A stretch of DNA of 9,705 nucleotides from Planctomycetales bacterium (lineage in GTDB: Bacteria; Planctomycetota; Planctomycetia; Pirellulales; Thermoguttaceae), in NCBI GenBank assembly GCA_007127495.1, contig SKZG01000440.1:1-9705 (forward strand), written 5' to 3'. A model generated the notes under the pieces. It saw only the letters and a program-made list of their open reading frames with translations, did not search any database and had not been told where the DNA came from. The position numbers were made by a program, and so were the translations under genes. Below are positions 1-5,935 of this stretch, piece after piece (position 1 is the stretch's first letter; every line of letters begins with the position of its first letter).

Positions 1-197
1 CAACCGGGGCCGCCGCGCCGCGGGCAGCACGTCGAGTGCTCTGTAAGTCTTGTTCCTGCAACAGGTTCCGCGCATTGCATCGAGGTCTTTTCGCGCCCGT
101 GCCGTTTCCGGCACGCCGATTGCTTATCGCATCCCGACACGAGCGTCCCGCCGGGACGTCGCAGCGCAGGGGGGCGACCTGTGCCAACCCGACTCCG
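1..197. other. Leader region upstream of flgF, no supportable gene
   Basis: I see no convincing gene here. The flgF reading frame stays open back to the window start, but that extension looks nothing like a rod protein. Another frame ends at a TAA at 44-46 and could be the last codons of an upstream gene, but 14 codons are too few to tell. The region contains a sigma-54-type promoter and two perfect short dyads: 98-104 with 109-115 (7 bp, 4-nt loop) and 144-149 with 153-158 (6 bp, 3-nt loop). The second lies within the predicted untranslated leader. Confidence 0.5.
109..125 (+). promoter_or_regulatory. Predicted sigma-54 (-24/-12) promoter for the flgF operon
   Basis: The sequence reads CGGCACG, four bases, then TTGCTT. 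This matches the RpoN consensus TGGCACG-N4-TTGCW at every position but the first. The invariant GG (110-111) and GC (122-123) are separated by exactly 10 bases. A start site near 135 would give a leader of about 63 nt before the flgF ATG at 198. Sigma-54 control of rod, hook and ring genes is well known in several flagellated bacteria. No activator site is recognised. The -24 element also forms the right arm of the 98-115 dyad, so part of the match could be coincidence. Confidence 0.6.
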
Positions 198-950
198 ATG
201 CCATACGGCTTCTATATTTCGGCCGAGGGGGCTCATGCCCAAAGCAAACGGCTCGAGGTGATCGCCAACAATCTGGCGAATGTCGACACCGTAGGCTTCA
301 AACGCGAATTGGCGGTGTTTCAGGCACGCTATGCCGCGGCGATTGAGCAAGGGCTTGTTCCGCCGGGCGAAGGCCATCTGGAAGACGTCGGCGGAGGGGT
401 CGAGTTCCTCGCTACGCAAACGGTCTTCGCGCAGGGTCCTGTACGGCATACCCAAAAGCAGACGGATTTCGCTATCGAGGGCGACGGCTTTTTCGTGGTC
501 GAGAAAGACAGGGAGCAGCATCTGACACGGGCAGGGAACTTCCTCGTGGCGGCAAACGGCGAACTGCGCACCCAGCAGGGCTATGCCGTCTTGAGCGATG
601 CCGGCGCGCCGATCGTGCTGAACCCGCTCGATCCAAACTGGGAAGTCACTCCCGAAGGGGCGTTGCGGCAGTTGGGCACCGTGCAGAACCTTGCGTTGGT
701 GCGCCCGGATTCGCACGCCCAGTTGCTAAAGGTGGGGGAAAACCTGTTCCGCCCGCTTGCCGACCCCCAGCCCGTGCCCCCGGAAGAGCGGCGCGTGGCG
801 GCCGGTTACCTGGAAGGTTCCAGCGTGAAGGCGACCTCGGAGATGACCGCCATGGTCGAGGCATCGCGCATCTTGGAAGCCAATATCAACCTGATGAAGG
901 CTCAGGATCAAATGCTCGGCGGATTGGTCAATCGCGTACTCAAGGTATAG
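198..950 (+). CDS. flgF: Flagellar basal-body rod protein FlgF
   Basis: This encodes a proximal-rod protein of about 250 residues, the usual FlgF size, exported by the flagellar type III apparatus without a cleaved signal. The N-terminus carries the axial-protein motif ANNLANVDTVGFK (residues 23-35). The middle has the rod/hook core segment DFAIEGDGFFVV followed by LTRAGNF. The C-terminus has the EGSSVKATSEMTAMVEASRILEANI type helix that pairs with the N-terminal helix in the axial family. I chose ATG 198 because the rod homology begins there. The frame is open 54 codons further upstream, but that stretch is low-complexity and unlike the family. No strong ribosome binding site is visible, only a G-run at 169-174. 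FlgF and FlgG are paralogues. I call this one FlgF because it is shorter and precedes a clear FlgG. Confidence 0.88.
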   Translation: MPYGFYISAEGAHAQSKRLEVIANNLANVDTVGFKRELAVFQARYAAAIEQGLVPPGEGHLEDVGGGVEFLATQTVFAQGPVRHTQKQTDFAIEGDGFFVVEKDREQHLTRAGNFLVAANGELRTQQGYAVLSDAGAPIVLNPLDPNWEVTPEGALRQLGTVQNLALVRPDSHAQLLKVGENLFRPLADPQPVPPEERRVAAGYLEGSSVKATSEMTAMVEASRILEANINLMKAQDQMLGGLVNRVLKV

Positions 951-966
951 AAGTCCGAAGCCGTCA

Positions 967-1005
967 GGCTACAAGCTCAGTCATCGGGCTACAAGCTCAG
1001 TCATC
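967..1005. repeat. Tandem direct repeat, 20-bp period, flgF-flgG gap
   Basis: The 19-mer GGCTACAAGCTCAGTCATC occurs at 967-985 and again at 987-1005, perfectly conserved, separated by one base. The copies fill much of the 93-bp gap between flgF and flgG and lie 38 bp before the flgG start. A 20-bp period is close to two DNA helical turns, so the copies could be tandem operator sites, but a recent slippage duplication is equally possible. Confidence 0.9.
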
Positions 1006-1043
1006 ACTTACTCGTTCCCCCAAACCCTCCTCTCGGATCGCAC

Positions 1044-1847
1044 ATGGCCATTCAAGCACTGTACACCGCCGCAACCGGCATGACGGCGATGGAAACGAAG
1101 CTCGACGTCATTGCCAACAACCTGGCCAACCTCGAAACCGTCGCGTTCAAGAAGGACCGCGCCAACTTCGAAGACCTGTTCTACCGGCACGAGAAAATGC
1201 CCGGCTCCGAAGATACCACCGGCCAGTACACGCCGACCGGCATCCACATCGGCCTGGGGACACGCATTCAAAGCGTGCAAAGCAATTTCACCCAGGGCGC
1301 CTTCGACCATACCGGGGGCGAACTCGACGTGGCCATCGAAGGCGGCGGGCTCTTCCAGGTGCTGGACCCGACCGGCGATACCTACTACACCCGCGCCGGA
1401 AACTGGTCCAAAAACGCCAACGGGAACCTGGTGGTCGGTTCGGCCGGGATCGGCCGACTGATCGAGCCGGCCATTACCATTCCCGAAGACGCCACCAACG
1501 TTGTCATCACGCCGGAGGGGATCGTCTCGGTGCGTCAGCCGGGCAATCAGCAGCTTTCGCAAGTGGGGCAAATTGAACTCGCCTACTTCGTGAACCCGCA
1601 AGGGCTCATGAAACTCGGCGAGAATCTTTATGCGGAAACCGACGCCTCCGGAGCGCCCACCCTGGGCAACCCGGGCCAAGACGGCATCGGCATGCTTCGG
1701 CAGAACTTCCTGGAGCGATCGAACGTCGAGCCGGTGAACGAACTGATCGACCTGATTCTGACCCAACGCGCGTTCGAGTTGAACTCGCAGGCGGTGAAGG
1801 CCGGCGATGAAGTCCTCCAAATCGTTGCCAACCTCAGGCGATTCTGA
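1044..1847 (+). CDS. flgG: Flagellar basal-body distal rod protein FlgG
   Basis: This is the distal-rod subunit that connects the proximal rod to the hook and passes through the P and L rings. The protein has 267 residues, close to the usual 260. It begins MAIQALYTAATGM, the characteristic FlgG start, followed by VIANNLANLETVAFKKDRANF (residues 22-42). The family usually has NVNTTGFK here, so the LETVAFK variant is a lineage feature. The central segment GGELDVAIEGGGLFQV, then YYTRAGNW, is the conserved rod/hook core. A block around ITIPEDATNVVITPEG is also FlgG-like. The C-terminus NFLERSNVEPVNELIDLILTQRAFELNS is the canonical FlgG C-terminal helix. A weak GGA (1035-1037) precedes the ATG. 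Its stop codon overlaps the flgA start by one base, suggesting translational coupling. Confidence 0.95.
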   Translation: MAIQALYTAATGMTAMETKLDVIANNLANLETVAFKKDRANFEDLFYRHEKMPGSEDTTGQYTPTGIHIGLGTRIQSVQSNFTQGAFDHTGGELDVAIEGGGLFQVLDPTGDTYYTRAGNWSKNANGNLVVGSAGIGRLIEPAITIPEDATNVVITPEGIVSVRQPGNQQLSQVGQIELAYFVNPQGLMKLGENLYAETDASGAPTLGNPGQDGIGMLRQNFLERSNVEPVNELIDLILTQRAFELNSQAVKAGDEVLQIVANLRRF

Positions 1848-2911
1848 TGGCCCATCCATTCGACATGACCCGATCCATGCTGAGCCTCGCCGTCGTGCTG
1901 GCGGTGCTGGGCGGCCGCTGTTGGACCCAGGCGGCGGAAATCCGGCTGAACCGTCATGCGGCGCCGGCCGGGGCCATGACCACCTTGGGCGACCTGGCCG
2001 ACGTCATCGCCGCCGCCGCCGGCGAGGCCGAACGCCTTCGCAAGCTCGAACTGTTTCCTTCGCCGCCGCCCGGCCGCGAACGCTTCGTCCGGGCACGCGA
2101 GTTGCACGACCTGCTGATCTTGCGCGGGGTGAACCTGGCCGAGCACCGTTTCACGGGTGCGAGCCAAATCGTGGTTGCGGGGACCGCGCCGGCCGCCGCT
2201 CCAGGGCAACCGGCGACCACGGCGGCGCACGCGAGGCGCGCCCATGCACGCATTACCGAGGCGCTGAAAACCTACCTGGGCTCGCGCGTGGCCGTGGAAA
2301 CCCCCTGGCTCATCGACCTGGAACTGCCCGAAGCGCTTGTGCAAGCTTTGGCTGATCCGGCCACCGAGTTGCGCGTGGCCGGCGGGCAGGCGCCGTGGGT
2401 CGGGGTGCAACACTTTCAGTTGAGCCTGACAACTCCGGAAGGCCCCCAGCAGGCCGACCTGGCGGCGCGGGTGTCGATTCCCGCCTCCATCGTCGTGGCT
2501 TCCCGATCGCTCCCACGCGGCATCTTGCTTCGGCCCGACGACGTGGAACTGCGCCATGCCGGCACGGCCGAGGAGCATCCCAACGCGCTGTACAGCCTGG
2601 AGCAAGCGATTGGCCGCGAGACGTCGCGGGCGGTTGCGGCGGGCAGGATCCTGACCACCGACGCCGTCCAAGCGCCGGTATACGTCCGCCGCGGCGAGAT
2701 CGTCACCGTGTATGCCCATGCCGCGGGAATTCGTATTCGTACCCAGGGACGCGCCCGCGATGAAGGCAGCGAAGGCATGCTCGTGGCCGTCGAATCGCTC
2801 GATACCCGCGAAGTGTTCTTCGCCCGTGTATGCGGGGTTCGCGAGGTGGAGGTCTTCGCCCGCGCCGCCCGCGCGGCCGATTCCTCGGGACCCTTGGGAG
2901 CCATTCGTTAG
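1847..2911 (+). CDS. flgA: Flagellar P-ring assembly chaperone FlgA
   Basis: FlgA is a periplasmic chaperone that helps FlgI assemble into the P ring around the rod. This 354-residue protein has a hydrophobic signal segment (about residues 11-24, LSLAVVLAVLGG) and a plausible signal peptidase I site after TQAA (residue 30). The N-terminal half contains a TLGDLADV segment and LHDLLILRGVNLAEHRFTGASQIVV. The C-terminal half is the SAF/ChapFlgA part: SIPASIVVASRSLPRGILLRPDDVEL from about residue 211, IGRETSRAVAAGRILT, then VYVRRGEIVTVYAHAAGIRIRTQGRA, ending in a barrel-like tail. It is longer than the roughly 220-residue enterobacterial protein. ATG 1847 overlaps the flgG TGA as TGATG. An internal ATG at 1865 would leave a tighter signal peptide and is the only serious alternative. 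Confidence 0.92.
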   Translation: MAHPFDMTRSMLSLAVVLAVLGGRCWTQAAEIRLNRHAAPAGAMTTLGDLADVIAAAAGEAERLRKLELFPSPPPGRERFVRARELHDLLILRGVNLAEHRFTGASQIVVAGTAPAAAPGQPATTAAHARRAHARITEALKTYLGSRVAVETPWLIDLELPEALVQALADPATELRVAGGQAPWVGVQHFQLSLTTPEGPQQADLAARVSIPASIVVASRSLPRGILLRPDDVELRHAGTAEEHPNALYSLEQAIGRETSRAVAAGRILTTDAVQAPVYVRRGEIVTVYAHAAGIRIRTQGRARDEGSEGMLVAVESLDTREVFFARVCGVREVEVFARAARAADSSGPLGAIR

Positions 2912-2923
2912 TTGAGCGTATCC

Positions 2924-2959
2924 TGTCGGGCCCCATGGCCCGAGAGACTGCCCCCGACA
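2924..2959 (+). other. Alternative hairpins between flgA and flgH
   Basis: Two exclusive structures share one strand. TCGGGCC (2926-2932) pairs perfectly with GGCCCGA (2937-2943) around a CCAT tetraloop. Alternatively, TGTCGGG (2924-2930) pairs perfectly with CCCGACA (2953-2959), ending two bases before the flgH Shine-Dalgarno at 2962. No T-run follows either one, so a standard intrinsic terminator is unlikely. RNA processing or modulation of flgH translation is possible, as is chance in GC-rich DNA. Confidence 0.4.
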
Positions 2960-2961
2960 AC

Positions 2962-2967
2962 AAGGAT
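2962..2967 (+). promoter_or_regulatory. Ribosome binding site of flgH
   Basis: AAGGAT lies 8 bases before ATG 2976. An in-frame TAA at 2970-2972 excludes any upstream start. This fixes the FlgH N-terminus and matters for the missing lipobox described for flgH. Confidence 0.65.
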
Positions 2968-2975
2968 CATAAACC

Positions 2976-3665
2976 ATGCTCAAGGATTGTTCGACGACAC
3001 ACCGTTCCGTGCGACAAGGCGCCGCGCTGGCCGCGTTGGCCGTGCTCGTTGCATTGCCGGCCTCGGGGCAGGATTCGAGCCTGTTCCGGCACAGCCGGCA
3101 GTCGGGCCTGACACTCGATCGGGCCAGTTGGATGTTCGAGCCTCCGCCGGAGCCGCGACCGATCCGCGTGCACGACATCCTCACCGTACTGGTCGACGAA
3201 AAGTCGGTGGTGATCAGCGAGGGGGAAATCGATCGCCGCAAGAATGCCAGCCTGAACGCCGTACTGAGCGACTGGGTGCTGCTCCGCAACATGACCATGT
3301 TCCCCGACCCGCAGTCGGCCGGCGCCCCGCGCATCAAGGGCCAGATCGACAAGAAATACCGAGCCGACTCGCAACTGGAAAGCCGCGACTCGATGATCTT
3401 CCGCGTGGCGGTGACCGTGGCTGATATCCGCCCGAACGGCAACCTCGTGGTCGAGGGAACGCGCTACATACGCAACAACAACGAGGTGTGGGAGTACTCG
3501 CTCAGCGGCGAGGTGCGGCCGGAAGACCTCAACCAGCAAACCAACACGGTGCGGAGCGAGGCCGTGGCCGACCTGCGAATCGTCAAGCGCGAGTCGGGGC
3601 ACGTGCGCGACGGATACCGTCGCGGGTGGGTCCAGACCCTTCTCGACAAGTTTCAGTTGTTTTGA
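2976..3665 (+). CDS. flgH: Flagellar L-ring protein FlgH (no lipobox)
   Basis: FlgH forms the L ring, the bushing of the flagellar rod in the outer membrane. At 229 residues it has the family's usual length. Landmarks are RPIRVHDILTVLVDEKS near residue 59, a MIFRVAVTVADIRPNGNLVVEGTRYI block, and the C-terminal SGEVRPEDLNQQTNTVRSEAVADLRI followed by RRGWVQTLLDKFQLF, which matches the classic FlgH ending. The N-terminus has a normal export signal (AALAALAVLVALPASG, roughly residues 16-31), but no cysteine follows the hydrophobic core. The only Cys is at residue 5, before it. Enterobacterial FlgH is a lipoprotein with an LxxC lipobox, so this protein is probably cut by signal peptidase I instead. 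The start is fixed by AAGGAT and an in-frame stop just upstream. It lies 64 bp after flgA and 56 bp before flgI. Confidence 0.93.
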   Translation: MLKDCSTTHRSVRQGAALAALAVLVALPASGQDSSLFRHSRQSGLTLDRASWMFEPPPEPRPIRVHDILTVLVDEKSVVISEGEIDRRKNASLNAVLSDWVLLRNMTMFPDPQSAGAPRIKGQIDKKYRADSQLESRDSMIFRVAVTVADIRPNGNLVVEGTRYIRNNNEVWEYSLSGEVRPEDLNQQTNTVRSEAVADLRIVKRESGHVRDGYRRGWVQTLLDKFQLF

Positions 3666-3721
3666 GGTGCGCAGGGAACTCCGTGCGGTGAACGCCTCCG
3701 TCATAAAGGGACACCAGGGCG

Positions 3722-4792
3722 ATGAATAGAACCATGGTCGTTTGCGGATTGGTTGCGGCACTTGCCTTGGGGCCCATGGCCGAAGGCAACGCGGCCCCGA
3801 CCACCACCATGCTCAAGAGCATTTGCCGCGTGAAGGGGCAGGAGGAGAATACGCTCCAGGGGCTGGGCATCGTCGTCGGGCTCGACGGTAAGGGCGACGG
3901 CGGAAACTACCAGCCCACCATGCGAAGCCTCGCAAAGCTCATGAGCGTGCTGGGCGAGCAGCTCGGTCCGGGCGGGCTGGGCGAACTCAAGGACGCCAAG
4001 AACGTGGCGCTGGTGGTTGTGACCGCCACCATACCCGCTGCCGGTGCGCGGCAAGGCGACCGCATCGACTGTACGGTCGCCTCGATCGGCGCGGCCCGAA
4101 GCCTTGCCGGCGGCCGGCTGTTCCTCACGCCGCTGGTAGGCCCGGACCGGAGCGATCCTCGCGTTTACGGCTTTGCCGAAGGCCCCATTACAGTCGACGC
4201 CGACAACATGCTCACGACCGGCCGGGTATTCGGCGGCGCGCGCCTGGAAGCCGATTTCTTCAACGCTTTCACGAAGGACGGCAGAATCACGCTCGTCCTC
4301 GACGAGAACCACGCCGGCTTCGGCACGGCGCAGGAAGTTGTGGAAACCATCAACGGCCAGTTGGGTTTCGGTACGGGCAACCTGCCGCTGGCGCGAGCCG
4401 TCAATCCGCAAAATGTCGAAGTCGTCATCCCCGAGCATTATCGCGAGGACCCCGTCCTGTTCGTTTCGCTCGTACTCCGGCTTCCCCTGGTGCAACCGGC
4501 CACGGAGCCGCGCGTGGTCATCAACGAGCGTGCAGGCAGCATCGTCATCGGCGGCGACGTGCAGATCGGCCCGGTCGTGGTTTCGCACAAGAACATCGTG
4601 ATCGAAGCCGGGCCGGCAGCGGCCGGCGGTGGGAGCTTTGTGGCGCTCGACCCGGCGGAAACCGCGGTCCCCCGGCTGAAAGCCATGGTCGAGGCACTCA
4701 ACGCCATGCACGTGCCCAGCACCGAGGTGATTGAGATCATCAAGGGCCTGCACCGCAACGGCAAGCTGTACGGAAAGTTGATTATTGAGTGA
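3722..4792 (+). CDS. flgI: Flagellar P-ring protein FlgI
   Basis: FlgI forms the periplasmic P ring around the rod in the peptidoglycan layer and is the client of FlgA. The 356-residue length is typical. The N-terminus is a signal peptide (VVCGLVAALALGPMA), probably cut after residue 25 (GNAA). The mature start KSICRVKGQEENTLQGLGIV, then VGLDGKGDGG, is the FlgI signature. Other family blocks are DAKNVALVVVTATIPAAGARQGDRID, ASIGAARSLAGGRLFLTPL, and the ending PSTEVIEIIKGLHRNGKLYGKLIIE. The mature chain has two cysteines, at residues 35 and 117. E. coli FlgI is known to carry a disulfide, but as I recall it lies near the C-terminus, so these positions differ. AAAGGG (3705-3710) and AGGG (3716-3719) lie before the ATG; the first has the better spacing. 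Confidence 0.96.
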   Translation: MNRTMVVCGLVAALALGPMAEGNAAPTTTMLKSICRVKGQEENTLQGLGIVVGLDGKGDGGNYQPTMRSLAKLMSVLGEQLGPGGLGELKDAKNVALVVVTATIPAAGARQGDRIDCTVASIGAARSLAGGRLFLTPLVGPDRSDPRVYGFAEGPITVDADNMLTTGRVFGGARLEADFFNAFTKDGRITLVLDENHAGFGTAQEVVETINGQLGFGTGNLPLARAVNPQNVEVVIPEHYREDPVLFVSLVLRLPLVQPATEPRVVINERAGSIVIGGDVQIGPVVVSHKNIVIEAGPAAAGGGSFVALDPAETAVPRLKAMVEALNAMHVPSTEVIEIIKGLHRNGKLYGKLIIE

Positions 4793-4890
4793 GGCGGGCG
4801 CCTGCGTTGCCGGGGCGCCGGCTGAAGCTCCCGCGGAACGGCGCACGGTGCCTGCCCGTTCCATTGCAGCCACCGGCACTGGGAAATGGA

Positions 4891-4915
4891 GGCTCTTCCG
4901 TTTCTCGGTGCAGGC
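4891..4915 (+). repeat. Left terminal inverted repeat of the MITE
   Basis: Starts GGCTCTTCCG and ends GTGCAGGC. It differs from the reverse complement of the right repeat only at its positions 8, 15 and 16. In RNA, the position 15 pair would be a tolerated G-U wobble. Confidence 0.85.
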
Positions 4916-4917
4916 AA

Positions 4918-4931
4918 CCTTGGTGTCAAGG
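4918..4931 (+). repeat. Small hairpin inside the MITE
   Basis: CCTTG (4918-4922) pairs perfectly with CAAGG (4927-4931) around the loop GTGT. It is the first of two consecutive hairpins between the terminal repeats. Confidence 0.6.
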
Positions 4932-4933
4932 AC

Positions 4934-4950
4934 GGCACACGGCGTGTGCC
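4934..4950. repeat. Palindrome GGCACAC-GGC-GTGTGCC inside the MITE
   Basis: A perfect 7-bp inverted repeat with a 3-base centre, followed by TACTAC. My recollection is that near-identical palindromes (GGCACACGG, A or C, GTGTGCCTACTAC) recur in planctomycete intergenic DNA. I cannot check this here. If right, it supports the planctomycete assignment and suggests either that the MITE spread the palindrome or that one repeat is nested in another. Confidence 0.75.
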
Positions 4951-4965
4951 TACTACATTAGCGTG

Positions 4966-4990
4966 GCCTGCACCTGGAAACGAAAGAGCC
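4966..4990 (-). repeat. Right terminal inverted repeat of the MITE
   Basis: Begins GCCTGCACC and ends CGAAAGAGCC. Its outer end abuts the second copy of the GAAATGGA duplication at 4991-4998. Confidence 0.85.
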
Positions 4991-5021
4991 GAAATGGAAG
5001 GGCCTGAAAAGGACGAAGCTT

Positions 5022-5339
5022 ATGAACGTATCGATCCCCACACCAGCCGCATTCGACACCGTTCGAGCGCCTGCCGAGCCGCACTTTTCCGAGCCGGCCC
5101 GTCCGAACGACTCGGATACGAAGGAAACGTTTCAGGAAATCCTCGGCGAATTGCTTTTTGGGCAATTGCTCAAGTCGATGCGCCGGACCATCGATAAACC
5201 AGCGTACTTTCACGGCGGTCGTGCCGAGGAAGTGTTCACGCAGCAATTGGACCAGGTGCTCGCTCAGAAGATGAGCCGTTCAGCGGGCGAGCAGTTTTTC
5301 GGGCCCATGTACGCATTGTGGTCGACCGGCCGGCGGTAA
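5022..5339 (+). CDS. flgJ: Rod-binding protein, FlgJ N-terminal domain only
   Basis: A 105-residue protein matching the rod-binding domain of FlgJ (Rod-binding family): FQEILGELLFGQLLKSMRRT from residue 37, then HGGRAEEVFTQQLDQVLAQKMS and a short tail. In enterobacteria FlgJ is about 310 residues, with an added C-terminal peptidoglycan hydrolase domain that opens the wall for the rod. Here that domain is absent and the frame ends cleanly at TAA 5337-5339, so this is the single-domain form found in many other phyla rather than a truncation. A separate hydrolase must do the wall cutting. The first 35 residues are Pro-rich and look disordered. AAAAGGA (5007-5013) precedes the ATG at suitable spacing. 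The gene stands 24 bp downstream of the MITE's flanking duplication, so its expression depends on read-through across that element or on a promoter I cannot see. Confidence 0.85.
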   Translation: MNVSIPTPAAFDTVRAPAEPHFSEPARPNDSDTKETFQEILGELLFGQLLKSMRRTIDKPAYFHGGRAEEVFTQQLDQVLAQKMSRSAGEQFFGPMYALWSTGRR

Positions 5340-5411
5340 CCCCCCGAATCTTCCCCCTTGGCTTTCTTGCTACCACGACTTTACATTCTTCAACCATACG
5401 GGACGCCTGGC
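5340..5411. other. flgJ-flgN gap, pyrimidine-rich
   Basis: The 72-bp spacer starts with C-rich tracts and holds no convincing promoter or terminator. GGGA at 5400-5403, 8 bases before ATG 5412, is the likely ribosome binding site of the next gene. Confidence 0.5.
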
Positions 5412-5897
5412 ATGCCCAAAAACTGGGAATTGGAACTCGCAACGATGCTTGGCGACTTGCTGGGCGTACAGGACGGTTTTCTGAAACTGCTCGGCAAGAA
5501 GCGCGAGATGCTGATCGCTTCCGACACCGACGGGCTGGACGCCCTGGCCGCCGAGGAGCAACAGCTCGTCGAATCGCTGCAAACCTGCGTGCAGCGGCGC
5601 GAGGCCCTGCTGGAGGAGGCCCGGCGCGAGGGGCTTCCCTCCGAGAGCATCCAGGCCCTCAGCACCGCGCTGCCCGCCGAATGGCGGCACCGCTGGCATC
5701 CCAAAGTCGCGCAGGCGAAATCCAACGCCCGCCTGCTGCAGCACCACAGCCTTGCCCACTGGGTGGCCGTCCAACGCAGCCTGCTCCATCTTTCGCATAT
5801 GCTGGAGATTATTGCGACTGGCGGGCAGATGCAGCCGACATATTCAGAAGAGGATAAATCTCGCGCGAGCGGTGCCCTGGTTGACAGGGCAGCCTAG
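5412..5897 (+). CDS. flgN: FlgN-like export chaperone for hook-associated proteins
   Basis: FlgN is a small cytosolic chaperone that binds the C-termini of FlgK and FlgL and delivers them to the flagellar export gate. This 161-residue protein is almost wholly helical. Residues 7-60 have the FlgN pattern of heptad leucines with LLGVQDGFLKLLGKKREML, then a short acidic turn and LAAEEQQLVESLQTCVQRREALL. A second helical half holds HHSLAHWVAVQRSLLHLSHMLEII. The sequence is poorly conserved in this family, so position directly before flgK and flgL is an important part of the evidence. I chose ATG 5412 because of the GGGA at 5400-5403. A TTG at 5358 would add 18 residues unlike the family. The gap to flgK is only 38 bp. 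Confidence 0.78.
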   Translation: MPKNWELELATMLGDLLGVQDGFLKLLGKKREMLIASDTDGLDALAAEEQQLVESLQTCVQRREALLEEARREGLPSESIQALSTALPAEWRHRWHPKVAQAKSNARLLQHHSLAHWVAVQRSLLHLSHMLEIIATGGQMQPTYSEEDKSRASGALVDRAA

Positions 5898-5935
5898 ACG
5901 GTCGGCGCAGTGCAGGAAAACGGGGCAACCCCACC

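Larger units (their letters stand above)
4883..4998. mobile_element. MITE of 100 bp (4891-4990) with 8-bp target duplication
   Basis: The terminal inverted repeats are 25 bp each, 4891-4915 and 4966-4990, and match at 22 of 25 positions when one is reverse-complemented. They are flanked exactly by the 8-bp direct repeat GAAATGGA at 4883-4890 and 4991-4998, which abuts the outer ends with no gap. That is the hallmark of transposition. The 50-bp centre codes for nothing recognisable and has two small hairpins, so this is a non-autonomous miniature element that would need a transposase from elsewhere. The ends begin GGCTCTT. From memory, such ends together with 8-bp duplications resemble the ISL3 family; this family call is tentative. 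The perfect duplication suggests a fairly recent insertion. It lies between genes and leaves both neighbours intact. Confidence 0.85.
4793..5021. other. flgI-flgJ intergenic region, interrupted by a mobile element
   Basis: At 229 bp this is the longest gap in the cluster; the others are 38 to 93 bp or an overlap. Removing the inserted element and one copy of its 8-bp duplication (108 bp) would leave about 121 bp. A perfect 7-bp dyad, GGAACGG (4835-4841) with CCGTTCC (4856-4862), lies between flgI and the element. It has a 14-nt loop and no T-run, so it is at best a weak terminator candidate. I found no convincing promoter. The bases just before flgJ carry an AAAAGGA stretch (5007-5013) suited as its ribosome binding site. 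Confidence 0.6.

Noticed and set aside
36..197. 54-residue N-terminal extension of FlgF
   Set aside because: The extension covers the predicted promoter and start site and lacks any rod-protein character. Homology starts at ATG 198.
1628..3442. Long antisense open frame of 604 codons
   Set aside because: It lies opposite clear flgG, flgA and flgH genes. High GC and third-position bias commonly produce such shadows, and the translation shows no family motif.
4835..4862. Intrinsic terminator after flgI
   Set aside because: The 7-bp stem has a 14-nt loop and no following T-run, so it does not meet the terminator pattern. It is noted only as a dyad.
4886..5197. 103-codon open frame across the MITE into flgJ
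   Set aside because: It translates the MITE and the wrong frame of flgJ and matches no family. The flgJ frame explains the region.
5358..5371. Sigma-54-like TTGGC...TTGCT ahead of flgN
   Set aside because: GG and GC are only 7 bases apart instead of the strict 10, so RpoN would not recognise it.
5358..5411. TTG start adding 18 residues to FlgN
   Set aside because: ATG 5412 has a better-spaced GGGA and starts directly at the FlgN-like helix.
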